A stretch of 64,000 nt of DNA from Actinomadura luzonensis (GCF_022664455.2 NZ_JAKRKC020000001.1:124001-188000); one strand, 5' to 3'. Shown: positions 8,235 to 17,164, counted from the first letter of the stretch. Notes: generated by a model not told the origin, from the sequence alone. Program-made: numbers and translations.

Positions 8235-9374
8235 TTACTGCTGGCCGGCGCGGCGGGCCGGGGTCGGGGGTGGGCCGGCGGTTCCGTCGGTGAAGCGGCC
8301 GGGGCGAAAGGCGGCCAGCAGTGCGGACTCCTCGCCGTACAGTTCCCCGGCGACCTCCCGTCCCAGCAGTGGGGCGAGCGTCACCCCGCTGTGGGTGGCC
8401 ACCGTGTACACGCGGCGCGCCGGATCGGCGAAGCCCGCGACCGTCAGTCCGTCGCCGGGCAGGGAGCGATGCCCGACCACCGCCCGCTCGGCCTCGGCGC
8501 CCTCGGCGGCGGGCAGCACCGCGGACAGCCGGGCCAGGATGTCCTGCCGCACGTCGTCCGGCACCGGCACGCCCGGCTCAGCCCGTCCATCCAGGCCCAG
8601 CGCTTGGACGACGAGCCGGCCGGCTCCGTCGGGGCGCAGGTTGAGCCGGTCGGTGGTGATCATCCGCGACAGGCGGGCGGGCACCGGCGTCGTGGTGACC
8701 AGGAAGCCGTTGGTGAGCTGTCCGGCGCGGGCCGGGTCCAGCATGGGCACGTACGCGCCGGCCAGCGCCGCGACCCCCTGCGTCCAGCGCCCGGCGCAGG
8801 TCACGACCGCGTCGGCCGCGTACGTGCCCCCGCCCGCCACGCCCACCCGCACCCCCGGCTCGGCCGCCTCGATCGCCGTGACCTCGGCCCCGCACACCAC
8901 CTCCGCACCGGCGTCGCGCGCCTCGCCCAGCAGCCGTGCGATCAGCCGCATCGGATGCACGTGCCCCTCCTCCGGGAAGAACGCGTACACGGCGCCGGGC
9001 GGCGACACCAGGTCGGGCTCCAGCTCGCGGGCCCGCCGCGCGGTCACCCGCTCCACCGGGTAGCCCGCCGACTCCAAGCGTGTCACCCGGGACTCCAGCA
9101 GCTCCTTGTGCTGGTGACTCACCGCGCATTCGAGGTGCCCGGTCGGGAAGAACCACTCACCCGGCAGGTCGTGGTGCGCCCGGACGGCGGCGTGGTTGAG
9201 GTGGAAGTACGCCTCAGGCAGTTTGTTGTTGGCGTTGACCCAGGCCATGGAGGTGGCCGAGGTGCCAGCTCCGGGCGTCCGCGCCTCCAGGACGGTGACC
9301 TGCGCGCCGCGCCGGGTCAGCCCGGCCGCGACCGCCGCTCCCACCACTCCCGCGCCGATGACGACGACTCGCAA
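8235..9374 (-). CDS. DadA-like FAD-dependent amino-acid oxidoreductase
   Basis: 379 residues. I chose the TTG start at 9374 because the strong Shine-Dalgarno GGAAGGAGG lies 6 nt before it and the Rossmann motif VVIGAGVVGAAVAAGL begins at residue 4. An upstream in-frame start adds only Arg-rich, unlikely sequence. The GxGxxG ADP-binding fold is followed by an acidic-ended strand (VTVLEAR) and the C-terminal FAD-contact segment YTVATHSGVTLAPLLG, typical of DadA/glycine-oxidase enzymes. It should oxidatively deaminate a D-amino acid or glycine-like substrate; which one cannot be told. It is divergent from the 1153-residue gene with a 144-bp gap. Confidence 0.85.
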   Translation of the reverse strand: MRVVVIGAGVVGAAVAAGLTRRGAQVTVLEARTPGAGTSATSMAWVNANNKLPEAYFHLNHAAVRAHHDLPGEWFFPTGHLECAVSHQHKELLESRVTRLESAGYPVERVTARRARELEPDLVSPPGAVYAFFPEEGHVHPMRLIARLLGEARDAGAEVVCGAEVTAIEAAEPGVRVGVAGGGTYAADAVVTCAGRWTQGVAALAGAYVPMLDPARAGQLTNGFLVTTTPVPARLSRMITTDRLNLRPDGAGRLVVQALGLDGRAEPGVPVPDDVRQDILARLSAVLPAAEGAEAERAVVGHRSLPGDGLTVAGFADPARRVYTVATHSGVTLAPLLGREVAGELYGEESALLAAFRPGRFTDGTAGPPPTPARRAGQQ

Positions 9375-9518
9375 CGCCGTCCTCCTTCCGGTCCGCGATC
9401 GGGCACGACCGGGACGCGGTCGGTGCGCGATCGGTGCGCCGTCGGGGCGCATCGCCAGCATGCCATGCGGAATACCGGTTGCCCGGGCGGCACAAGGGCC
9501 GAATCATGGGGCTTTGTG

Positions 9519-12500
9519 GTGCGACTGGCGTTCGGCGTGACGACGGGGCGGGACCAGCGGGTCTGGGACGCCTCCGGCCATGCCGTGGCTGATGTCGCCG
9601 GTCTGAACGTACTGGCCGATGACGACGGACGAATCGCCGACGACGGGGGCACGGGCCCCGGCGGCTGGACGGGCATCGGTGGGTGGACAGAACCGGGTGA
9701 GCGGGCGGAACCGGGTGGGCCGGCGGGCGACGGTGGGCTGACCGGTGGCCAAGGACGAGCGGGGGTTGAGGGGCGGGGCGGGCGGTCAGGTGGGCTGCGG
9801 GGTGCTCGGCAGGCTGGTGCGCCCGTCGTGGTCGGGCCGGCGGGTGCCGATCCAGGGCCTGCCCTCGCCGGATTGGCCCGGCTGCTCGCGGCTCCCGGCG
9901 GCCTCATCGCCGCGGGTGCCGGGGTTGATCTGGGTGGCGGGTTCGTCTCGGGGCGGCTGGCCGGGGCTCGGGGTGATCGGCGCGACGCGGTGCTGGTGGC
10001 GTTGCGCGTCCTCGGGCTGGACGGGCTGCCTCGGCTGGGCGAGCGGGCGGGCGTGCTGACGGCGTTGTTCGGGGTGGAGGCCACCAAGCGGGTGGCCGCC
10101 GCGGCGAACCGCGCCATCGCAGACGGGCGCTGGGCGGCGCTGCAGCTCGCCTCGGCCGCCAGTGCCCTGCTGGGAGCGGAACAACTCGAACGCGTCCTCG
10201 CCCTCGGCACCGCGCCCGATCCCGCGGCCACCGCAACGCCCGACGTCACGCCGGGTCACGCGGCCGACGTCACGCCCCGGCCTCCGGCCGGCGCCGCACT
10301 CGACCGCCCCGCCGACGGCACGCCGGGTCACGCGGCCGGCGGGGCCGAGCGGGCGGTCGAGGTGGCGCCTGAGCCGCACGCCATGCCGTCCGCGCTGGCC
10401 GCGCACCTCCAGCAGTTGCTCGCCCCGCTCCCCCGCCACCGCCGCCTCGCCCCCCTCCTCGACCTGTGGCGTCAGGTGGCGGCCCGGCAGGAGGCGGCCC
10501 GGCGGACGGCGCGGCGTCTGGCGACGCAGGGCAGGCAGAGCAGGCTGGAGGAGCTGGCCCGGCGGCGCGACGCGCACGAGGACGCGATCATCGTCGAGCA
10601 GGTCCGCCGCGACCTGGGCCGTGTGCCGAGCCTCGCCGACGCCGCCCGCTGGACCCCGCACCCCTGGCACTGGACGAACCGGATGATGCGCGCCATGCAC
10701 GACGCCATGGCGGCGACCGTCCTGCTCCGCACCGCCGCGGCCGTCGCCGACCACGGCGTCCGGGAAGGGCTGGCCCGCTCCGCCGCGCAGCTCCGCGCCG
10801 CCGCCGCGCTGATGGACGCGGCCGAGGCGGGGGCGGCCGCGCGCCGCGTTCCGGGGCTGGCCGGGCTGCCCGCGCGGCCCGGCTGCTACGTCCGCGACCT
10901 GGCCCGCCGGCTGGACGCGCCGAACGAGCAGTACGTCCGCCAGAGGCTCGCCAGGGCCGCCGACTACGCGGGCGTCGCGCTGGACGCGGTCAGCGAGGTG
11001 ATCATCGAGGCGGGCGACGCCCTGGCCGCCTGGTCGTCGACCGGGATGCGCGCCTGGCGGGACGCGGTCGGCTACACGGCGGAGCGTCCGCCGTCCGAAT
11101 GGCTGCAGCCCCCGGTCCCCTCCGGTGACCCGCCGGTGCTGGCCGAGCGCGCGACCGAGCGGCCCCCGCAGGAGGTCGAGACGGCCGGCGACCTGCTCTG
11201 GTACGGCGAGCTGGGCGACGCGCTGGCCCGGCTCCACGGCCACGAACGGGCGGAGATCGGCTTCCAGCACCCGTACCCGTACGTGGATCACCTGCCGGAG
11301 CCGGACACCGGCCTCGTGCCGCGCCTGGACACGATCTCCTCGGCCCTGGCCGGGGCCGCGCAGCTCGTGTCGCTGGGCGCGCGGCCGTCCTCCCGCCACT
11401 GCGCGAGCTGGCACGACCTGACGGACGCGCTGGTCAAGGGGGTGGAGGCCATGTACGCGCCGTCCGGCGGCTTCCTGCTGCCCGGGCCGCTGGCCGCCGT
11501 GGACGGCACGACGATCCCGGGCACGGAGCTGCGGGTGGAGTGCGCCCGCGAGCCGCGCGCGCTCGCCCGCTGGTCGTCGTACATGGGCAACTGCATCGCG
11601 AGCCCCTACTACGTCGAGGACGCCACGAAGGGCCTGTGCGCGTTGCTGGCGCTGCGCGGCCCGGACGGCGCGATCGTGGCGAACGCGGAGATCCGGCGGC
11701 GCGGCCGGCGCGAGGGCTGGCAGGTCGCCGAGCTGCGCGCCCGGTTCAACGCCGACCTGGACGCCGAGCGGGCGCAACGGCTGCGGGACTGGGTGGCCAC
11801 GCTGCCGCCGGAGCCGGTCGCGCTGCCGGAGCAGGACGCCTTGCCGCCGGCGGAGCCGCCCGCGCGGGAACGCGCGCCGGGGCGCAAGGCGTCCCACCGG
11901 GCCGGGCGCGCGTTCGACGAGCTGCACGGGGTGCTGGCGGACCTGGCCGAACGCGAGCTGTCCCGCCCGGCCGCCGTCGCCGCCCTGGACACCCTCCGCG
12001 TCCTGGACACCCTCCGCGGTCCGGACGGGTCCCGCCGTCCGCGCGGCGCCGCCCGGCGGGACCGGTCCGCTACCGCTGGACACGCGGCTCCGCCCGCAGG
12101 CGACCGCCAAACCGCCGGTGGCGAAGTCGCCACGCCCGCAGGTGACCGCCACACCGCCGGTGGCGGAGTCACGACGCCCGCAGGCGACCGCCACCACGCC
12201 GGTGGCGGAGTCACGACGCCCGCAGACGACCGCCACCACGCCGGTGGCGGAGTCACGACGCCGGCGAGGGATCACCGCTCCGCCGGTGGCCGGGACGTGC
12301 TCGTGGCGCTGCGCAGGCTGCCGTCCCCCGGCCGGCTGGACCGGGCCTGCCTCGCCGCGCTCCCCGTGACGGGCCTGCCCGTGTTGTGGCAGGCCACAGG
12401 GGTGCGCCCGCTCGCCCGGGCACTCGACGCGCTCGACCCGGAGCTGCGTGCCCGCCACGACCAGCTCGGCCTGTTGTTGTCGGACGCGCCGCTGCCGGGG

Positions 12501-12980
12501 TCGCTGCGCAAGCTCTCCCGGCACGGCGCGATCGCGTCCGCCCGGTCGATGGAGCTGGTCGGCCGCCGGGTCCGGGCGGCGCTCGGCCGTCTCGCCCGGG
12601 ACGCCGACCCGGTCCTGGCCCGTCAGGTCGCGCGCGATCCGGGCCGGGACGTGTTGTGCGCGCTGGTGGTCGCCGTGACCTGCTGGGACGTGTCAGAGCC
12701 GACGGTCCCGGTCACCGGTCCTGGCGAGTCGGCGGTGCCGGGGTATCCGCGTTCCGACCTGGAGGATCCGGCGGGCCCGTGGCGGCGCGCGCTCGCGGGG
12801 GCCGGGGAGCTGGGCGCGGACGTGGACGCGTTCCGTGACCGGGTGGCGGCCGGTGGCCTGCGCGTGCCGGCGGCGTGGCTCGGCACGGGCGGCTGGCCCG
12901 CCCTCTGGCAGCGCGCCTGCCGCGCGACCACCACAACCACCACGACCACGACCACGCCAGCGGGACATCGCGCCTCGTAA
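9519..12980 (+). CDS. Large protein of unknown function (1153 aa), possible PcfJ-like core
   Basis: I do not recognise a named family. The start is GTG 9519 (or the adjacent GTG 9516), where coding composition begins; the frame is open further upstream but antisense to the oxidoreductase. In order: a short N-terminal domain (VRLAFGVTTGRD...VWDASG), a Gly/Pro-rich spacer, two helical blocks (about 155-240 and 295-520), then a compact region at about 600-770. There, TELRVECAREPRALARW leads to SSYMGNCIASPYYV (about 685-698) and VANAEIRRRGRREGWQVAEL. The single Cys after a Met-Gly turn, followed by two beta strands, recalls the MHHCV core of PcfJ-like proteins; this is a weak resemblance. Then come five 14-residue repeats (about 858-925), a Leu/Asp-rich helical C-terminal domain, and a Thr-run tail. 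No signal peptide or membrane segment. Confidence 0.75.
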   Translation: MRLAFGVTTGRDQRVWDASGHAVADVAGLNVLADDDGRIADDGGTGPGGWTGIGGWTEPGERAEPGGPAGDGGLTGGQGRAGVEGRGGRSGGLRGARQAGAPVVVGPAGADPGPALAGLARLLAAPGGLIAAGAGVDLGGGFVSGRLAGARGDRRDAVLVALRVLGLDGLPRLGERAGVLTALFGVEATKRVAAAANRAIADGRWAALQLASAASALLGAEQLERVLALGTAPDPAATATPDVTPGHAADVTPRPPAGAALDRPADGTPGHAAGGAERAVEVAPEPHAMPSALAAHLQQLLAPLPRHRRLAPLLDLWRQVAARQEAARRTARRLATQGRQSRLEELARRRDAHEDAIIVEQVRRDLGRVPSLADAARWTPHPWHWTNRMMRAMHDAMAATVLLRTAAAVADHGVREGLARSAAQLRAAAALMDAAEAGAAARRVPGLAGLPARPGCYVRDLARRLDAPNEQYVRQRLARAADYAGVALDAVSEVIIEAGDALAAWSSTGMRAWRDAVGYTAERPPSEWLQPPVPSGDPPVLAERATERPPQEVETAGDLLWYGELGDALARLHGHERAEIGFQHPYPYVDHLPEPDTGLVPRLDTISSALAGAAQLVSLGARPSSRHCASWHDLTDALVKGVEAMYAPSGGFLLPGPLAAVDGTTIPGTELRVECAREPRALARWSSYMGNCIASPYYVEDATKGLCALLALRGPDGAIVANAEIRRRGRREGWQVAELRARFNADLDAERAQRLRDWVATLPPEPVALPEQDALPPAEPPARERAPGRKASHRAGRAFDELHGVLADLAERELSRPAAVAALDTLRVLDTLRGPDGSRRPRGAARRDRSATAGHAAPPAGDRQTAGGEVATPAGDRHTAGGGVTTPAGDRHHAGGGVTTPADDRHHAGGGVTTPARDHRSAGGRDVLVALRRLPSPGRLDRACLAALPVTGLPVLWQATGVRPLARALDALDPELRARHDQLGLLLSDAPLPGSLRKLSRHGAIASARSMELVGRRVRAALGRLARDADPVLARQVARDPGRDVLCALVVAVTCWDVSEPTVPVTGPGESAVPGYPRSDLEDPAGPWRRALAGAGELGADVDAFRDRVAAGGLRVPAAWLGTGGWPALWQRACRATTTTTTTTTTPAGHRAS
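12091..12295 (+). repeat. 42-bp in-frame tandem repeat inside the 1153-aa gene
   Basis: Five copies of a 42-bp unit begin at 12091, 12133, 12175, 12217 and 12259, each with the word CGCC(C/G)GC near its start. They encode the 14-residue unit DRHHAGGGVTTPAG with small changes. The unit length is a multiple of three, so copy number can vary without breaking the frame. It looks like a flexible linker between the central and C-terminal domains. Confidence 0.85.
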
Positions 12981-13055
12981 CGGCCGATCCCCCGCCAGGC
13001 ACCCCCCTCCGGCGGCTCCGCACCGGACCCGGCCGGACCACCCCCTTGCTTCTTC

Positions 13056-13089
13056 TTATCCATGAGGATAAATTTATCCGCATGGATAA
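13056..13089 (+). promoter_or_regulatory. Tandem palindromic operator (two TTATCC-N4-GGATAA)
   Basis: Two 16-bp palindromes, TTATCCATGAGGATAA (13056-13071) and TTATCCGCATGGATAA (13074-13089), are separated by AT. The whole 34 bp is itself palindromic at 32 of 34 positions. The second copy covers the ATG (13082) of the membrane-protein gene. Two sites 18 bp apart is a common layout for cooperative TetR-dimer binding, and a TetR gene is the second gene of this unit, so autoregulation is a reasonable inference. Confidence 0.75.
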
Positions 13090-13468
13090 CAACCCCTGGA
13101 GTGCCGTCCGCGCCCTCTTCCTGGCCGTCCTCGTCCTCTCGATCGCCACGCTCGCCGTCGCCGCCGTCGTCGGCGGCACCTGGGTGGTGTGGCTGCGCGG
13201 CGGCGCGGTGGCCGTGGCCGCCGCCTGGCTCGTCGCCCTCGCCGGCCAGGCCGCGCGCGGCCGCCGGCCGGCCTACGTCCGTATCAGGTTCGTCAGCCTC
13301 GCCGCGCCCGTCGGCGTCGTGATCATCCTGCTCGCGCCCGACAGCGGCTATCCCGGCTGGATGAAGGCCGAGCAGGCGGTGGTCGGCGTCCTGGTCGCCG
13401 CCGTGGCGTTCCTCGTCAACCGGCGCAGCGTGCGCGAGGCGTTCCCCAAGCGTGGCAAGCTGTCATGA
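13082..13468 (+). CDS. Small membrane protein, four predicted TM segments
   Basis: 128 residues, starting MDNNPWSAVRALFLAVLVLS. Hydrophobic segments lie at about 11-33, 38-55, 73-88 and 96-112, ending with a basic tail. I do not recognise the family. The ATG lies inside an operator palindrome and has only a GAGGA 13 nt upstream, so translation may depend on a leaderless or short-leader transcript. The stop is 1 nt before the TetR start, so the pair is one transcription unit. It may be a transporter-like or stress membrane protein controlled by that TetR. Confidence 0.78.
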   Translation: MDNNPWSAVRALFLAVLVLSIATLAVAAVVGGTWVVWLRGGAVAVAAAWLVALAGQAARGRRPAYVRIRFVSLAAPVGVVIILLAPDSGYPGWMKAEQAVVGVLVAAVAFLVNRRSVREAFPKRGKLS

Positions 13469-13469
13469 C

Positions 13470-14060
13470 ATGGAGATCGCCGGGACGCGCCGCGCGGCGG
13501 CCAGCGAGGCCCGCAAGGCCCAGATCGCCTCCGCCACGATCGCCGTGCTCGCCGAGCGCGGCTACGCGGAGACCACGTTCGAGGCCATCTGCGCGCACGC
13601 CGGCCTCAGCAGCAAACGGCTGATCACCTACCACTTCTCCAGCAAGGACCAGCTCCTGGAGGCCGTGGTCCGCCAGGTCGTCGCCGACGCCGCCGCCTTC
13701 ATGCGCCCGGCGCTGGAGGCCGCCGAGGGCGCCCGCGCGCAGCTCGCGGCCTTCATCAGGGCCAACATCGCCTTCATCGCCGCCCACCCCGCGCACGTGC
13801 GGGCCGTGCAGCAGATCGCCCACAACCAGGCGCCCGTCGGCGGCGACGAGCAGGACGCCGCGACCGCCCGGCTGGCGGCGCTGTTCGCCGACGGGCAGCG
13901 CACGGGGGCCTTCAGGGAGTTCGACGGCCCGATCATGGCGACGGCCCTGCGCGCCGCCATCGACGCCGTCGCCGACCGCGTGGTCAACGGCCTCGACCCG
14001 GGCCGCTGCGCCGACGAGCTGGTCGAGCTCTTCGACCGGGCGACCCGCGCCGACGGCTGA
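13470..14060 (+). CDS. TetR/AcrR family regulator
   Basis: 196 residues, starting MEIAGTRRAAASEARKAQIA. The N-terminal helix-turn-helix is clear (ATIAVLAERGYAETTFEAIC, then LITYHFSSKDQLLEAVV). The ligand-binding domain follows and contains AHPAHVRAVQQIAHNQ. It sits 1 nt after the small membrane protein gene, under the 34-bp double palindrome, and is the likely repressor of that unit. Ligand unknown. Confidence 0.9.
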   Translation: MEIAGTRRAAASEARKAQIASATIAVLAERGYAETTFEAICAHAGLSSKRLITYHFSSKDQLLEAVVRQVVADAAAFMRPALEAAEGARAQLAAFIRANIAFIAAHPAHVRAVQQIAHNQAPVGGDEQDAATARLAALFADGQRTGAFREFDGPIMATALRAAIDAVADRVVNGLDPGRCADELVELFDRATRADG

Positions 14061-14083
14061 AACCCGCCGGACCGCGGGCAGAG

Positions 14084-14105
14084 CGCTGTCAGCGCCGTGA
14101 CAGCG
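14084..14105 (+). promoter_or_regulatory. Inverted repeat CGCTGTCA-N6-TGACAGCG
   Basis: A perfect 8-bp inverted repeat with a 6-bp spacer (14084-14091 and 14098-14105). It lies 24 bp after the TetR stop and 73 bp before the serine hydrolase start. It could be an operator for the serine hydrolase gene or a short hairpin; there is no T tract, so it is not a classical terminator. Confidence 0.5.
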
Positions 14106-14177
14106 GCGGCGGCCAGGGTTCCTTCCATGAGCCGGACGGCGAGAGGCGCCGCCGGCCAGGAGCCCAGGAGGAGCATC

Positions 14178-15545
14178 ATGTCGCTGTCGGAGTTCGTGGC
14201 GCAGGCCGCCGGCAAGTACGGCGTCCCCGGCGCCGCCGCCGGGATCCTCGCGGACGGCCGCGAGATCCACGCCGCCCACGGTGTGACCAGCGTGGACAAC
14301 CCGCTCCCCGTGGACGCCGGGACGCTGTTCCACCTGGCCTCGGTGACCAAGACCTTCACCGCGACCGCGCTGGTCCGCCTGGCCGCCGAGGGCCGGGTGG
14401 ACCTGGCCGCGCCGGTGCGCCGCTACGTCCCCGAGCTGCGGCTGGCCGACGCGGACAGCGCCGCCCGGATCACCGTGCTGAACCTGCTCAACCACACCTC
14501 CGGCCTCGAATGGAACCTGCTGGACGGCGACGACGAGGACGGCTCGCTGGCCGCCTTCGTCGCCCGGCTGGAGGAGCTGCCGCTGATCGCGCCGCCCGGC
14601 GTCCGGGCCTCCTACAGCCAGGCCGGCTACAACCTGGCCGGCCGGGTGATCGAGCGCGTCACCGGGCTGCCGTTCGCCAAGGCCGTCGCCTCGCTGGTGC
14701 TGGAGCCGGCCGGGCTGCCGGGCACCTTCTTCGACCTGGACGAGGTCGTGGTGCGCCGCTTCGCCGCGGGCCACGACCGGGCCGCGGACGGCTCGCTGCG
14801 GGTCACCCGGCCGTGGAAGGCGTGGCCGGCCGGCTCGCGCGCCAACGACCCGGGCGGCGGCGCCGCCTCCTCGGTCCGCGACCTGCTGCGGTGGGCCGCC
14901 TTCCACCTGCGCGACGGAGAGGGCGTGCTGCCCGCGGGCCGGCTGCGGGAGATGCGGGAGCCGACGGTCGCGCTGCGGGCCAGCTCGCTCGGCGACGCCT
15001 TCGGCGTGTGCTGGTTCGTCAAGGACATCGGCGGCGTCCGCACGGTCGGGCACGGCGGGTCGGGCAACGGCCAGTTCGCCGAGCTGCTGCTCGTGCCCGA
15101 GCACGACTTCGCCGTCGTCTCGCTGGCCAACGCGGGGCCGGACGGCTACCTGTTCAACCAGGAGGTGGTCCGCTGGGCGCTGGAGCACCACCTCGGCGTG
15201 GTGGAGCGCGAGCCCGAGCCGGCCCCGTACGACGCCGCGCGGGCGCGCGAGGTCGCCGGCCACTACGAGATCGACGCGATGAACCTGGACCTCGCCACCG
15301 ACGGCGCCCGGCTCACCCTGGAGGTCGGGATCAAGCCGGAGATCCGCCGCGCCTCGGACACCGAGATGCCCGCCGACTACCCTCCGGCCGCCATCGGCTT
15401 CCTGCCCGGCGGGGACGGCGACGAGTACGTCATCACCGAGGGCGGCCTGAAGGGCCAGCGCGGCTTCTTCACCCGCGACGAGCGCGGCGCGGTGGTCGGG
15501 GTGGACCTCGCCGGGCGGCTGTTCGGCCGCACGGCGGGCGCCTGA
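14178..15545 (+). CDS. Beta-lactamase-fold serine hydrolase (class C / esterase type)
   Basis: 455 residues; ATG 14178 follows CAGGAGG with good spacing. The active-site motif is S55-V-T-K58 in HLASVTKTF. The second motif reads Y146-S-Q148 (YSQAGYNLAG) where YSN is usual, and a late GHGGSGNGQ resembles the third motif. It lacks a signal peptide and continues into a C-terminal lipocalin-like beta domain from about residue 365. Such proteins are usually esterases or D-aminopeptidase-like enzymes rather than true beta-lactamases. Substrate unknown. Confidence 0.85.
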   Translation: MSLSEFVAQAAGKYGVPGAAAGILADGREIHAAHGVTSVDNPLPVDAGTLFHLASVTKTFTATALVRLAAEGRVDLAAPVRRYVPELRLADADSAARITVLNLLNHTSGLEWNLLDGDDEDGSLAAFVARLEELPLIAPPGVRASYSQAGYNLAGRVIERVTGLPFAKAVASLVLEPAGLPGTFFDLDEVVVRRFAAGHDRAADGSLRVTRPWKAWPAGSRANDPGGGAASSVRDLLRWAAFHLRDGEGVLPAGRLREMREPTVALRASSLGDAFGVCWFVKDIGGVRTVGHGGSGNGQFAELLLVPEHDFAVVSLANAGPDGYLFNQEVVRWALEHHLGVVEREPEPAPYDAARAREVAGHYEIDAMNLDLATDGARLTLEVGIKPEIRRASDTEMPADYPPAAIGFLPGGDGDEYVITEGGLKGQRGFFTRDERGAVVGVDLAGRLFGRTAGA

Positions 15546-15548
15546 GTG

Positions 15549-17042
15549 TCAGCCGAGCCGGATCACGTTCCACGAGACCGGCGGCAGCAGCACCGTCAGC
15601 GGGTCCTGCTCGACGTCGGGGTTGGGGCGGGGGGCGACCCGGCCGGGGTCGTCGGCGGTGTTGCGGGCGTAGGGGTCGGGCCCGGCGAGGGTGGTGGCCT
15701 CGACGATCCGGGGAGCGCCGAGCGCGCGGGCGTCGAGCCGCAGGGACAGCGGCCGGTCGGTGGAGCGGTTGATCGCGAAGACCGTGGTCCCCGCGTCCGG
15801 GTCGTGGGTGGCCACGGCGTGCAGCAGCGGCGCCTCGCCGTACTCGGCGGTCTCGTACGCCGGGCAGACCGGCTCGACGCGCAGCACGTCGCCGGCGGCG
15901 TACCGGCTGGCCTGGGCGAACGGGTGGAAGGTGGTCTGCGTCCAGGCCCGGCCGCCCGGCTCGGTCACGATCGGCGCGATCACGTTGACGAGCTGGGCCA
16001 GCGAGGCGGCGCGCACCCGGTCGCTGTTGCGCAGGAGGGTGATCAGCAGGCCGCCGACGGCGACCGCGTCGGCCAGGCTGTAGTGGTCCTCCAGCAGCGG
16101 CGGCGCGACCGGCCAGTCGGTGGGCGGCGCGGCGTCCTGGAAGCGGGACAGGTACCAGACGTTCCACTCGTCGAAGGAGATGTCGATCTTCTTGCGGGAC
16201 TTCAGCTTCGCGCCCACGTGGTCGGCGGTGGCCGCCACCGAGCCGATGAAGTACTCCATGTCGCTCGCGCAGGCGAGGAAGCTGCCGAGGTCGCCGTTCT
16301 TCTCCTCGTAGTAGGCGTGGCAGGAGATGTAGTCGACGACGTCGTAGGTCTCGGTCAGGACCTCGGCCTCCCAGGAGCCGAACGTCGGCATGGACGAGCC
16401 GGAGCTGCCGCAGGCGACCAGCTCCAGGCCGGGGTCCAGCATGCGCATGGCGCGGGCGGTCTCGGCGGCCAGCCGGCCGTACTCGCGGGCGGTCTTGTGG
16501 CCGGTCTGCCAGGGGCCGTCCAGCTCGTTGCCGAGGCACCACATGCGAATGCCGTACGGCTCCTTGGCGCCGCCCGCGATGCGCCGCTCCGACAGCGTCG
16601 TGCCGGACGGGTGGTTGCAGTACTCCAGCAGGTCGAGGGCGGCCTCGATGCCGCGGGTGCCGAGGTTGACGGCCATCATCGGCTCCACGCCGGCCTTGCC
16701 GCACCAGCGCAGGAACTCGTCCACGCCGACCTCGTTGGTCTCGGTGCTGTGCCAGGCGAGGTCGAGGCGGCGCGGGCGCTGCTCGCGCGGCCCCACGCCG
16801 TCCTCCCAGCGGTAGCCGGAGACGAAGTTGCCGCCCGGGTAGCGGACCGTGGACACGCCGAGCCGCCGGGTCAGCTCCAGCACGTCGCCGCGGAAGCCGT
16901 CCTCGTCGGCGGTGGGGTGGCCGGGCTCGTAGATGCCGGTGTAGACGCACCGGCCGAGGTGCTCGACGAAGGCGCCGAAGGTGCGCCGCCGCACCGGGGC
17001 CACGCGGAAGGCGGGATCGATCGTGAGGTGTGCCGTGTGCAC
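15549..17042 (-). CDS. abfA: Alpha-L-arabinofuranosidase, GH51
   Basis: 497 residues. The start is GTG 17042, with CCAGGAG 6 nt upstream. It has the GH51 TIM barrel with the acid/base in CLGNELDGPW (N172-E173) and the nucleophile E292 in SFDEWNVWYLSRF, then the C-terminal beta domain (about 390-497). There is no signal peptide, so it acts inside the cell on imported arabino-oligosaccharides. A LacI-type operator-like palindrome lies just upstream, but no sugar transporter or LacI gene is adjacent. Confidence 0.93.
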   Translation of the reverse strand: MHTAHLTIDPAFRVAPVRRRTFGAFVEHLGRCVYTGIYEPGHPTADEDGFRGDVLELTRRLGVSTVRYPGGNFVSGYRWEDGVGPREQRPRRLDLAWHSTETNEVGVDEFLRWCGKAGVEPMMAVNLGTRGIEAALDLLEYCNHPSGTTLSERRIAGGAKEPYGIRMWCLGNELDGPWQTGHKTAREYGRLAAETARAMRMLDPGLELVACGSSGSSMPTFGSWEAEVLTETYDVVDYISCHAYYEEKNGDLGSFLACASDMEYFIGSVAATADHVGAKLKSRKKIDISFDEWNVWYLSRFQDAAPPTDWPVAPPLLEDHYSLADAVAVGGLLITLLRNSDRVRAASLAQLVNVIAPIVTEPGGRAWTQTTFHPFAQASRYAAGDVLRVEPVCPAYETAEYGEAPLLHAVATHDPDAGTTVFAINRSTDRPLSLRLDARALGAPRIVEATTLAGPDPYARNTADDPGRVAPRPNPDVEQDPLTVLLPPVSWNVIRLG

Positions 17043-17076
17043 TGCTGGCTCCTGGGGGTCCGATCGTCGGGGTGCT

Positions 17077-17090
17077 TGTTAACGTTCTCA
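17077..17090 (-). promoter_or_regulatory. LacI-type operator-like site upstream of abfA
   Basis: TGTTAACGTTCTCA has the central AACGTT core and TG...CA ends of LacI-family operators in actinomycete sugar genes. It lies 35-48 bp upstream of the abfA start and would overlap the promoter. The inner positions are only partly symmetric, so this is a tentative call. Confidence 0.5.
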
Positions 17091-17164
17091 TAAGGGACGC
17101 GACCCCGGCTGCCCCCGCCGCCCGCTGAGGGTCCGGTGACCTTTCCCGCCGGCGGCGGGAGGGG

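Noticed and set aside
8160..9518. 453-codon upstream extension of the 1153-residue gene
   Set aside because: Antisense to the FAD oxidoreductase, which has clear motifs and its own ribosome binding site; the extension has no coding pattern of its own.
13416..15263. 615-codon minus-strand frame
   Set aside because: Antisense to the TetR and serine hydrolase genes; composition is typical of a high-GC shadow frame.
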